Notes under the pieces: model-generated
Told to the model about the DNA's origin: nothing
The model's database searches: none
The model's input: the letters and a program-made list of their open reading frames with translations, nothing else
Position numbers and translations under genes: made by a program
Part shown: piece after piece, positions 1 through 8,428 of the stretch
Numbering within the stretch: the stretch's first letter is position 1
How the letters are laid out: each line of letters opens with the position of its first letter
NCBI GenBank assembly: GCA_009746045.1
Contig: RPFO01000079.1
Location: forward strand, 3,558,409 to 3,603,408
Direction of reading: 5' to 3'
Source: Mesostigma viride
Taxonomy: Eukaryota; Streptophyta; Mesostigmatophyceae; Mesostigmatales; Mesostigmataceae
Length of the DNA: 45,000 nucleotides

Positions 1-236
1 CTGCTGTAAGCACTGGTCACGTTCCTCGATCTCTTGTCGCAGAAGGTTGCACGGCCATCCCTGGGCGTTGGACGACGACCTGACCCCCGCTCAGCAGCAG
101 GAGCGATCGATGCGACCTGTACGTGGCCGGAGTACCTCACCTATATAAGCAAGACCCCAAGAAGCCCGAAGAGGTGTTCTGGCGGGGCGGGGACCTGATC
201 GTCATCCACCAGCTGTGGAAGCCCCCCACGGGCTAG
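1..236 (+). pseudogene. LINE ORF1 C-terminal fragment, copy A
   Basis: This is the 3' part of a LINE ORF1 (RNA-binding, L1 ORF1p-like). Around 68-100 it encodes LDDDLTPAQQQE, the same motif as in the ORF1 copies at 1741-1800 and 9000-9060 (minus). It ends with WRGGDLIVIHQLWKPPTG and TAG at 234-236. The frame is broken by a 4-nt duplication, CGATCGAT at 104-111; removing one CGAT joins the two halves into one open frame. The protein differs from copies B-D, so it is a separate subfamily. The copy runs off the left edge of the window. Confidence 0.7.
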
Positions 237-449
237 ACTAGCTAGCCATAATGTAGTCACACCTTTGTTTGGGTGCAATGCAACCTGGATGTATCGCCAT
301 CGATCCCATGGTGCAATTCCAATGCATGCAGGGTAGAATGCACAGCCATTCAGTGCCTATATGCATGCCCTGGCCAGTAGCCAACAGACATCCGGCTGTG
401 GCCTGAGGGAAGGGGCCGGGGGGTCTCTGCATGCCCCCCTACCAGTTGT
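237..449. other. Intergenic, with a short dispersed repeat
   Basis: No gene is seen. The stretch around 395-452 (TGTGGCCTGA, then GGGTCTCTGCATGCCCC, then GTTGTGCA) recurs at about 10725-10785, so it is probably the 3' flank of another repeat copy. Confidence 0.4.
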
Positions 450-1258
450 GCAGCCACAATGTCATATCGTCAAGCACTTCGACCAGCCGGCAGGTGAGAC
501 CCCGACGAGCCTTCTCACGTGCGGCATTTAAGCGCGCGACATTCTTGCCCCCATGCAACTCACTGGTGATGAGCTGCAGATGTCGGCTGTCCGCCTCCCC
601 CGCGCGCGGGGTAAGGCTGGCCCGGCACCTGTGCTCCTCACCTTTACTTGTACATGGCGGACAAGCTGGCGTTCCTTATGCCGCAAGAAGCTCTCGGAGA
701 CTCGCTTCACGCTGGACGACGACTTGACCCTGGCCCAGCAACAGCGGCGACGCGAGCTATGGCCGACCAACCTTCAGCTAGCTCCGGCAGCGCGCAGGGG
801 GGAAGCCGGTCTACTGGAGGGGGGCGGTCATCCACGTTGACCACAAGCCCTGGCAGGCACCTCCTGCCACCTCAGACTAGGGAACATATACCAGTAGTGT
901 AGATTAGTCAGGCTTAGCCTAGCATGTGGCCCACGCGCATGTGCGCCCATAATGGCCCCCATGGATGATGCCTTCAGTATTTAGCTACGCCATGCCTACA
1001 ATGGGACCTCCCATGGATGTTGCAGTCAGAATTTAGCCATGCTATGCCTATGCAGGGAGTTACTCTCTGCTGCATGAGATGCCATGTGTACACCAGCTAT
1101 AGCCTAGCCACATACCTTCCACCCCATATGTCATGCAGGCCTTCTAGGCCCTCTCCTCATGAGCCGCCCTGCATGTGTGCCTGTGCTTGTTTAGGAGGCA
1201 TGAATAATCATGGCGGTGCAGGTGCACCTTGTGCACCGGCCAGAGCAGGTGATAGTTA
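450..1258 (+). mobile_element. ORF1-only LINE fragment, copy B
   Basis: The ORF1 C-terminal half (450-880) is followed directly by a non-coding 3' region (880-1258) with no ORF2 between. It is strongly similar to copy C (1509 onward): both pass from the ORF1 end (near CAGACTAGGGAA) into the same 3' region. Relative to C it carries many small indels, including AT at about 464, CG at about 534 and a duplicated AGCT at 776-783, so no full frame survives. It stops abruptly where copy C begins and lacks the 3' hairpin and tail, so it was cut by C or joined to it by recombination. Confidence 0.7.
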
Positions 1259-2370
1259 CTACAAGTACATCCTCCACGCCTTCAAGCCACCGCCAACGCC
1301 CTTGAGAGCTTGCATGACACCGCCGGCCTCACCGCCCAGGCGGTGAAGGACATCGCCGCCCAGCCGGCGTCTGCTGGCCCGGCCGGCGATGCTCCCTCCA
1401 CCTGGGCGGACTTGCTTAAGCAGCACACCACCTCCACCACCTCCACCATCTCGGCACAACTCAAGCAACAAGCCCTCGACCTTCGCGAGGAAACCGACAT
1501 CGCCCGGCGCAGCCACAATGTCATCGTCAAGCACTTCGACCAGCCGGCAGGTGAGACCTCCACGACCCTTCTTGAGGCATTTAAGCGCGACATTCTTGCC
1601 CCCATGCTACTCACTGGTGAGCTGGACATGTCGGCTGTCCGCCTCCCCGCGCGCGGGGGAAGGCTGGCCCGGCACCCGTGCTCCTCACCTTTAAGTACAT
1701 GGCGGACAAGCTGTCGTTCCTTAAATGCCGCAAGAAGCTCTCGAGGACTCGCTTCACGCTGGACGACGACTTGACCCTGGCCCAGCAACAGCGGCGACGC
1801 GAGCTATGGCCGGCCTACCTTCAGCTCCGGCACAGCGCAGGGGGGAAGCCGGTATACTGGAGGGGGCGGTCATCCACGTTGACCACAAGCCCTGGCAGCC
1901 CCCTCCTGCCACCCCAGACTAGGGAATTCATACCAGTAGTGTAGATTAGTCAGGCTTAGCCTAGCATGTGGCCCACGCGCATGTGCGCCCATAATGGCCC
2001 CCATGGATGTTGTCTACAGGATTTAGCCAAGCCCTGCCTATAACGGGACCCCCATGGATGTTGCATTAAGAATTTCGCCATTCTATGCCATGCAGAGAGA
2101 TGCTCTCTGTAGAGAAGCCATGTCCTAGCTCTTGTATAGCCATGATGATCTTCCCCACCTATGACAGGCTCCCCTTCGCTGGGTGTTGCCTGAAACTCTG
2201 GGTGGTGCAGGTGCCCTAGTGCACCTAGAGCAAGTGTTGTTTACATTCCCACCCTTGCAGGAAGTAGCTTAGAATGTATGATAGGCCATATGCCCCTTCT
2301 CTGGGCTATGTGCTACATATACTCCCAACGGAGTTATGTTACAATTCAATTCAATTCAATTCAATTCAAT
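1259..2370 (+). mobile_element. ORF1-only LINE element, copy C, with 3' tail
   Basis: A 5'-truncated ORF1 (about 1262-1921) encodes the linker NTAGLTAQAVKDIAA-like region, the LDLREET coiled-coil stretch, the VIVKHFDQPAGE segment and the C-terminal LDDDLTLAQQQRRRELWP domain. A one-base frameshift lies near 1670. A 3' untranslated region (1922-2320) follows immediately. It ends in the hairpin ACTCC-CAAC-GGAGT (2321-2334) and an ATTCA-type repeat tail (2342-2370). No ORF2 sequence lies between ORF1 and the 3' end. Nearly the same 3' region occurs at 41220-41503 and, inverted, at 8429-8882. Confidence 0.75.
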
Positions 2371-2399
2371 CCTCCACCTGCAGGTTGTCGCCCTGCATG

Positions 2400-2498
2400 A
2401 TTGTATTACAAACCCATATAGATGCCCCTTTCTCAGGGCTATGTGTTACATATGCTCCCCACGGAGCTATGATTTTAATTAATTAATTATTTAATTAC
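2400..2498 (+). mobile_element. Second LINE-type 3' tail (tail only)
   Basis: A solo 3' end lies right after the tail of copy C. The sequence near CCCATATAGATGCCCCTT matches the 3' region of copy C, followed by the hairpin GCTCC-CCAC-GGAGC (2454-2467) and a TTAA-rich tail (2471-2497). Compared with the hairpin at 2321 the outer pair has changed from A-T to G-C on both sides, which keeps pairing. Confidence 0.65.
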
Positions 2499-2543
2499 CA
2501 GTAATTGTGCGCACTGCACCCTCGTAGCCACACTACTGCCCTT

Positions 2544-2655
2544 ATCAAAGAGACAACCAGCGCAGGCCAGAAATCGGGAGAATCCGGACCATGGTAGCTC
2601 GAGCCTGCCGTTATCTTTTCCGCGTTTTCGAGTCGTTCAGGATGATGAAGATGAA
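2544..2655 (-). repeat. Short dispersed repeat 'S', copy 1
   Basis: About 110 bp beginning ATCAAAGAGACAACCAGC and running through CATGGTAGCTCGAG to GTTCAGGATGAT. Related copies are at 22041-22155, 33105-33123, 33571-33599, 34097-34157 and 41502-41570. The end carrying GAGACAACC is constant and the other end is variable. This suggests a 5'-truncated retroposed unit whose 3' end is TTGTCTCTTTGAT, so the sense strand here is minus. No protein is encoded. Confidence 0.55.
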
Positions 2656-3214
2656 TGGTGATGGAAATGTGTATCCTTGTGCATTGAAATTATGGCTGGC
2701 TTACGTGTGGAGCGACTAGATGACCTAGACGGTGGGGCCGGAAACAGCATGCTTGATCAGGGCGTGTGTTTCTAGCCTAACTGGCCGGGAGTGTCTAGTG
2801 GTGAGCACCATTGCTGCGATCGCTCTCCCACCATTTACGAGGAAATACCCGCAAATGGAAAACCACTGAAAAGGTCTAGCTAGTCAGTCATCACGTTAGC
2901 CATGCCATGATTCCAAACGTCCAAGAACTGCACACGGTGCAAAGGCAAAAAGCCGGAGGACAGCACTTTCAAATGTGCGGCGGGAACCAAAAGCCCGCGG
3001 ATGCCAGAAACGGCGGGAACCAAAAGCCCTTATGTACAGTACGTAGAGCTAGGACGTACAGCTCAGATGAGGGTTATATCCCCCTCTATCTAGTGACTAT
3101 ATGAAGTGAGACAACTATGCCTGGACGCATGGCATATGTTCTGATTGGGCACGCCGCAAAGGTGATCGAAACCATTTGCGTTCAGTGCCGGTCCGCGGAA
3201 AACGCGGAAAACGC
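2656..3214. other. No gene recognised
   Basis: Mixed-composition DNA without a convincing reading frame. The short frame at 2907-3104 has no motif. A roughly 27-bp segment (CACGCCGCAAAGGTGA, at about 3137-3165) is repeated at about 3568-3597. Confidence 0.5.
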
Positions 3215-3310
3215 GATCTGCAAATGAATCCGACTGGAATCGAACTGGGGACCTCTCGCACACACTTTCGCTGACTATAGGACGGACGTCTCCGGATCGA
3301 TCCTAGGGCA
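3215..3310 (-). pseudogene. tRNA-like relic (possible SINE head)
   Basis: On the minus strand this reads like the 3' half of a tRNA: GCGAGAGGTCCCC followed by a B-box-like AGTTCGATTCC. GATCCG and CGGATT could form a weak acceptor stem. The T-stem does not pair properly and the D-arm is not recognisable, so this is not a working tRNA gene. It could be a degenerate tRNA pseudogene or part of a tRNA-derived SINE. Confidence 0.3.
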
Positions 3311-3442
3311 TCGCCAACTTACACCTACAGTCATCCGGGACGCAAAAGTTCTCCTTTCCGGGGAGTGATGCAAGCCTATCGAATTTGGTACTAGATAAAT
3401 CATTCGAGATCTGTGTGTGTAGGAGTACTACACACGTGTCTG

Positions 3443-3473
3443 CACGCGAGACCGACTTGTTCAGTCTCGCGTG
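3443..3473. repeat. Perfect 10-bp inverted repeat
   Basis: CACGCGAGAC (3443-3452) and GTCTCGCGTG (3464-3473) are exact reverse complements around an 11-nt loop. No run of T follows and no gene end is nearby. Its role is unknown. Confidence 0.6.
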
Positions 3474-4170
3474 AGACGGGCTGAATTACACGGCTGGAAC
3501 CTTCTTTACCTATTAGAACTTATTTAGAAGGGGGCGTAGCCGGTACTATCGAGATCAGCCAAGCGTATATTCTGATTTGGCACGCCGCAAAGGTGAAAAC
3601 ATGGCATATGTGACTATATGCAGTTGGGCCATGATGCAGACGATACACATCAATCCGGCGCAGCGCCGGTAGGTTCCCCGGTAATTCCCGCGCGAAAGTT
3701 GACGAAATTCGCTGCGCGCGTGCAATGTTGACTGAAATTCGGTGTGCACGGCTATGGTAGCTGAAAATTTATTGCTCACGGAATACGAAGCCATTGTGTA
3801 CCGGATTTCGCTTGTTCGAACGGCATTGTCATAGGGAAAAATAATATTCACAAAAAAACTCGCGAAACGCTGCTGTATTGGGTGTGAACGAGGACAAGCA
3901 CGCAGTTGGCGCAGTTTTTGCTCGCCGTCCGACCAGCCCCGTGCATCTTTAAGGTAAGGTCTCGTTGCCCAAACTACTTGACGGTGGAAGCGAACACGTT
4001 CTACCAGTTCCTTACATCATTTCAAAGAAACCCAGCGTAGGATTTCCCTTAATTTTGCGTTTCCGATTTTTACGCCCCTTCCGCGAAAAAGTGAGAATTA
4101 TAGGAGCGCTGACAGGGGCAACACTGCATGTCGTGCTTTTAATCGCTTTTACGTCTTTTCTTGCAGCTAT
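3474..4170. other. No gene recognised; direct repeat at 3568-3597
   Basis: The only internal structure seen is the second copy of the CACGCCGCAAAGGTGA repeat (first copy 3137-3165). A plus-strand frame at 3965-4174 has a hydrophobic end but no recognisable domain. TTTTCTTGCAG at 4156-4166, just before the ATG at 4171, would serve as a splice acceptor. Confidence 0.4.
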
Positions 4171-4338
4171 ATGACTTCGCTTGGGCGCAGCAACATCGCC
4201 CGGTGTTTATCCTGCGGGCGGGGCTTGCTGGCCCCGTCCGGAGTGTGCTCGGGGTGCGGGAAAAACCACAGCTACTGGTTTATAACGTCGACAACCCCCC
4301 ATTTTCTGGTCATTAACCGGCGTATTCTTGTGGTTTAA
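4171..4338 (+). CDS. Short zinc-ribbon-like ORF
   Basis: A 55-codon frame from ATG 4171 to TAA 4336-4338. Residues 12-15 are CLSC and residues 26-29 are CSGC, a CxxC-x10-CxxC spacing typical of a small zinc ribbon, followed by an aromatic/hydrophobic tail (NHSYWF...). A splice-acceptor-like TTTTCTTGCAG lies 4 bp upstream of the ATG, so it may instead be the last exon of a longer gene. I do not recognise the protein. It could be a fragment of a mobile element or a chance frame; the paired CxxC motifs are the only support. Confidence 0.35.
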   Translation: MTSLGRSNIARCLSCGRGLLAPSGVCSGCGKNHSYWFITSTTPHFLVINRRILVV

Positions 4339-4652
4339 GCTTCCGGCGACGGGCGAAAAGAGCTCTTACCATGACGGCATGCTCTGGGGAGGCGTTCCGA
4401 GAAGGACTGGGGCGGGCAGGCAAATTTACACGCGACAGTGCCCGCACGTCGCCTGCGCACCCCGGCGTACAAGGCAAAGCGCAGTGTTTCCCTCCTGGAC
4501 GGCCCATCGCTGCCTTTGCCGGGCGGCATGTTGGGGAGGCGGCTCCTTCTTCCTTTCTTACCGCCCGTTTCATAGTTCATACCCCGTGAGTTTCCCAACG
4601 GAGGCGTGTTAATGATGAGCGGCTGCATGCATGAATGAACGGGTGTATGAAT
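4339..4652. other. No gene recognised
   Basis: Overlapping short frames occur on both strands (for example 4371-4589 plus). None has a motif and none is preferred. Confidence 0.4.
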
Positions 4653-5663
4653 GAGGGAGGGGGGAGGGAGGGAGGGAGGGAGGGAGGGAGGGAGGGAGGG
4701 AGGGAGGGAGGGAGGAGGGAGGGAGGGAGGGAGGGAGGGAGGGAGGGAGGAGGGAGGGAGGGAGGGAGGAGGGAGGGAGGGAGGGAGGGAGGGAGGGAGG
4801 GAGGGAGGGAGGGAGGGAGGGAGGGAGGGAGGGAGGGAGGGAGGGAGGGAGGGAGGGAGGGAGGGAGGGAGGGAGGGAGGAGGGAGGGAGGGAGGGAGGG
4901 AGGAGGGAGGGAGGGAGGGAGGGAGGGAGGGAGGGAGGGAGGAGGGAGGGAGGGAGGAGGGAGGGAGGGAGGGAGGGAGGGAGGGAGGGAGGGAGGGAGG
5001 GAGGAGGGAGGGAGGGAGGGAGGGAGGGAGGGAGGGAGGAGGAGGGAGGGAGGAGGAGGGAGGGAGGGAGGGAGGGAGGGAGGGAGGGAGGGAGGGAGGG
5101 AGGGAGGGAGGAGGGAGGAGGGAGGGAGGGAGGGAGGGAGGGAGGGAGGGAGGAGGGAGGGAGGGAGGAGGGAGGGAGGGAGGGAGGAGGGAGGGAGGGA
5201 GGGAGGGAGGAGGGAGGGAGGGAGGAGGGAGGGAGGAGGGAGGGAGGGAGGGAGGGAGGGAGGGAGGGAGGGAGGGAGGGAGGAGGGAGGGAGGAGGGAG
5301 GAGGGAGGGAGGGAGGGAGGGAGGGAGGGAGGGAGGGAGGGAGGGAGGAGGGAGGGAGGGAGGGAGGGAGGGAGGGAGGGAGGGAGGGAGGGAGGGAGGG
5401 AGGGAGGGAGGGAGGGAGGGAGGGAGGGAGGGAGGGAGGGAGGGAGGGAGGGAGGAGGGAGGGAGGGAGGGAGGGAGGGAGGGAGGAGGAGGGAGGGAGG
5501 AGGGAGGGAGGGAGGGAGGGAGGAGGAGGGAGGGAGGGAGGGAGGAGGGAGGGAGGAGGAGGGAGGGAGGAGGGAGGGAGGGAGGGAGGGAGGGAGGGAG
5601 GGAGGGAGGAGGGAGGAGGGAGGAGGGAGGGAGGGAGGGAGGGAGGGAGGGAGGGAGGGAGGG
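4653..5663 (+). repeat. About 1 kb of GGGA microsatellite
   Basis: Almost pure (GGGA)n with scattered GGA interruptions, all purine on the plus strand and all pyrimidine on the minus. All frames are open, giving long artificial GREGG/PSLPP frames that I do not regard as proteins. The repeated G-runs could form G-quadruplexes or triplex (H-) DNA. Confidence 0.97.
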
Positions 5664-5673
5664 TATGTATGAC

Positions 5674-5955
<282 letters not shown>

Positions 5956-5978
5956 CTCTGCTTAGGCGTTGGAGCACA

Positions 5979-6234
5979 CGCATGCACTGGAGGAAGGGGG
6001 TGATGAAAACCCAGACCAACTGTCGCACCCACCCCTCCACCTTCACCAAGCGTAAGGCCAAGCGTGCCATGGGGGTAGGGTAGCGGACGCAAGTCACCAA
6101 CGTCAGGGTGCTCACCAGGCTGGTGGATGAGAAGATGGGGGGCAGGCCCCTGTCAGATGCAGAGAAGAAGAAAAGGAAAAGGATGCAGCAGGGCCGTGAG
6201 AACGTGCCCCCGGGTGTGGCATTAGCCACTATAT
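5979..6234 (+). pseudogene. Basic coding-like fragment, unrecognised
   Basis: One frame, with a single in-frame TAG at about 6081, encodes a lysine/arginine-rich peptide: [20 protein letters not shown], then [19 protein letters not shown], then [20 protein letters not shown], ending at TAG 6232-6234. A pyrimidine-rich TTCTCTGCTTAG at 5952-5963 could be a splice acceptor. The codon pattern looks coding, but I do not recognise the family. It may be the last exon of a decayed gene or a piece of a mobile element. Confidence 0.35.
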
Positions 6235-6369
6235 AGCTAGCTAGCTGGCTAGAGCTGTGTTATTAATGCATTGTACTATAGGCATGTGCCCCCAAGTATG
6301 CCTTCCTGCATTGTAAATATGATGCATAATGTAATGATGTGTTGTTTGGAACCTTCTGTACACCAAGGT

Positions 6370-7165
6370 GGAATGATTGCCATGAAACCCTTAAGAACAA
6401 TAGAAAGCTGCTTTTTCTGTGGTATTTATGCTAGCATCTGTCACCAATTTGTCATCCAACCAGCCTGAAGCTTTGTGGGCAGGCTGCATGGGATGTGTTT
6501 CGAACATGTGCCAAGTTCCAGGTCCAACTGAGTTCATTTGATGTCATTATATATGCACATGTGTGATGAAACCCTTGAAAAACCATGAAAAACTGCATTT
6601 TTGTGGTATTTATGCTAGCATTTGTCACCAGTTTGTCATCCAACCAGCCTGAAGCTTTGTGGGCAGGCTGCATGGGATGTGTTTCGAACATGTGCCAAGT
6701 CCCAGGTCCAACTGAGTTCATTTGATGTCATTATATATGCAAATGTGTGATGAAACCCTTGGAAAACCCTGAAAAACTGCATTTTTGTGGTGTTTATGCT
6801 AGCATCTGTCACCAATTTGTCATCCAACCAGCCTGAAACTTTGTGGGCATGCTGCATGGGATGTGTTTAGAACATATGCAAAGTTCCACGCCCAACTGAG
6901 TTCATTTGGTGTCATTATATATGCATATGTGTGATGAAACCCTTGGAAAACCCTGAAAAACTGCATTTTGGGGGTATTTATGCTAGCATCTGTCACCATT
7001 TTGTGATCCAACCAGCCTGAAACTTTGTGGGCATGCTGCATGGGATGTGTTTATAACATGTGCAAAGTTATAGCCCCAACTGAGTTCATTTAGTGTCATT
7101 CATATAGGCATGCATGCCAGAAAGTGCTAAAAGTGCGGTATTTTATGCTAGCAAATGTCACCATG
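6370..7165. repeat. 184-bp tandem repeat (satellite-like), about 4 copies
   Basis: The block containing GCATGGGATGTGTTT recurs at about 6487, 6671, 6855 and 7039, a period of 184 bp. Inner copies differ by a few percent; the last (after 7100) is degenerate. Frames on the minus strand repeat with the array but have no other support as protein. No flanking mobile-element ends are seen. Confidence 0.9.
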
Positions 7166-7449
7166 TTACCATGGTGCCGACTCCCAAAAAAATTTTTGAC
7201 CACATGGCATCATAAGATATCTGATTAGGTACCTTGGTGCCAAATTTGAGGCCAAACTGACTATTAGCCTATCTTGAAACAATTACCAGGGAACCAAAAC
7301 GCGTTTTTGGATTGATGTGTATTTGTAACTTTTTCAACTATTTATTTTTCCAATGAGGTTAGCATAGCTAGTACTCCGTGGCCTGCATGCCCATGCACAT
7401 GACACACAAGTAATTACTTAACAGCTAGACATCCGCCAGCCTGACGTAT
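7166..7449. other. Nothing recognised
   Basis: AT-richer spacer between the satellite and the LINE cluster, with no open frame of note. Confidence 0.5.
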
Positions 7450-7842
7450 AGCAGTTGCTGGCCGACCTAGTGGTCCCAGCTTCGTTTGAACACCGCATTC
7501 ACTAGCTCCCTCTCTCTTGCTTGGACTGAGCATATGCAGAACAAGAAGAGGTGGAAGACCATTGCCCAGGCCCGGCCACACGCCAACCATGGGTTTCAGT
7601 CGAGGCTTGTGGGCAAGCCCCAACCCCCGGCCCCAGGAGGAAGGGGCCGGCGTTTTGCTGAGTAGTTAGGATTTTCTAGCTCTAGTAGCTAGGATTTTCT
7701 AGACTAGCCTAGAGTTCACTTAGTTCTAGGTTTCTCGGCTCCGCCCACCCCCATCCATCAAGCAAGGGAATACGTGCTACATAATCTACCAACACTGGCC
7801 GGAGTCATGTAACAATTTAATTTAACTTAATTTAATCCGCCA
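7450..7842 (+). mobile_element. LINE family 1, 5'-truncated 3' end
   Basis: Remnant of the ORF2 C-terminus (LADLVVPA..FEHRIHS, then NKKRW, then a GKP-proline-KRKG tail, stop near 7660). It is followed by a 3' region ending TGTGCTACATAATCT, CGGAGTCATG and a TTTAA-rich tail (7809-7842). It matches the LINE ends at 33904-34200, 34511-34790 and 40813-41218. A 4-nt insertion (TAGC/AGCT in CACTAGCTCCC, 7500-7510) shifts the frame relative to the copy at 34543. Confidence 0.75.
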
Positions 7843-7944
7843 GCCTATAGCTACATAGCATATGCGTCTCGCCTACATAGCACTTCTTGATTGCTCGATC
7901 GTCACGTCTCCATAGCAACATGCATGCATGCACGGGCGACGGGC

Positions 7945-8165
7945 CCAGCAATGCTAGACGCCGGCGGCACACATTTTCAAAGATCGCAGCTAGAAGAGGA
8001 CATGGGGGGCCTAGGCCTCTCCGTGATTTGGAAAAAGATCATGAACAGCCGGACAAGGCCAATTGGGTTCAGGTCATACAACAACCCCCCTCCAGTGGGG
8101 TTCCAAGCGCCCGCGCGTTTGCAAACGTGGGAAGCGTGCATGCGGCTAGGCAAGACCCCTAGGGT
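7945..8165 (+). pseudogene. LINE family 2 ORF2 C-terminal fragment
   Basis: It encodes EEDMGGLGLSVIWKK followed by a PPPVG segment and matches the ORF2 C-terminus of the minus-strand LINE at 35064-35333. The frame is broken by a TC insertion near 7983 and by four extra bases (TTCC) at 8101-8104 relative to the 35100 copy and the partial copy at 8250. The stop lies near 8168. Confidence 0.7.
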
Positions 8166-8242
8166 CTAGCTATAGGGCTAGATATAGAGTATAGGATATT
8201 TTTTTTTACCTGTATAGAATAGATGGACTGGTCCTAGGATTG

Positions 8243-8428
8243 CGTGTGCTGTGGGGAAGCGCCCGCGTGTGCAAACCCGTGGGAGGCACGCCAGACAGGT
8301 CCCCTAGGGCAGCGTGAGGCTGTCTAGATAGATGTTGTAGTTAGAATGCTGTTAGATAGATCATTGTCATAGGTAGCGGATGTAGATAGCTTAAGTAGAC
8401 CGGTAGGACTGTTTAGACCCCTCCACCC
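8243..8428 (+). mobile_element. LINE family 2, short 3' fragment
   Basis: It starts in the final ORF2 codons (GTGGGGAAGCGCCCGCGTG) and continues into the family 2 3' region (GCTGTTAGATAGAT, ACCGGTAGGA), as at 34975-35110 on the other strand. It is cut off at 8428, where the TTAA tail of the oppositely oriented element begins. Confidence 0.6.
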
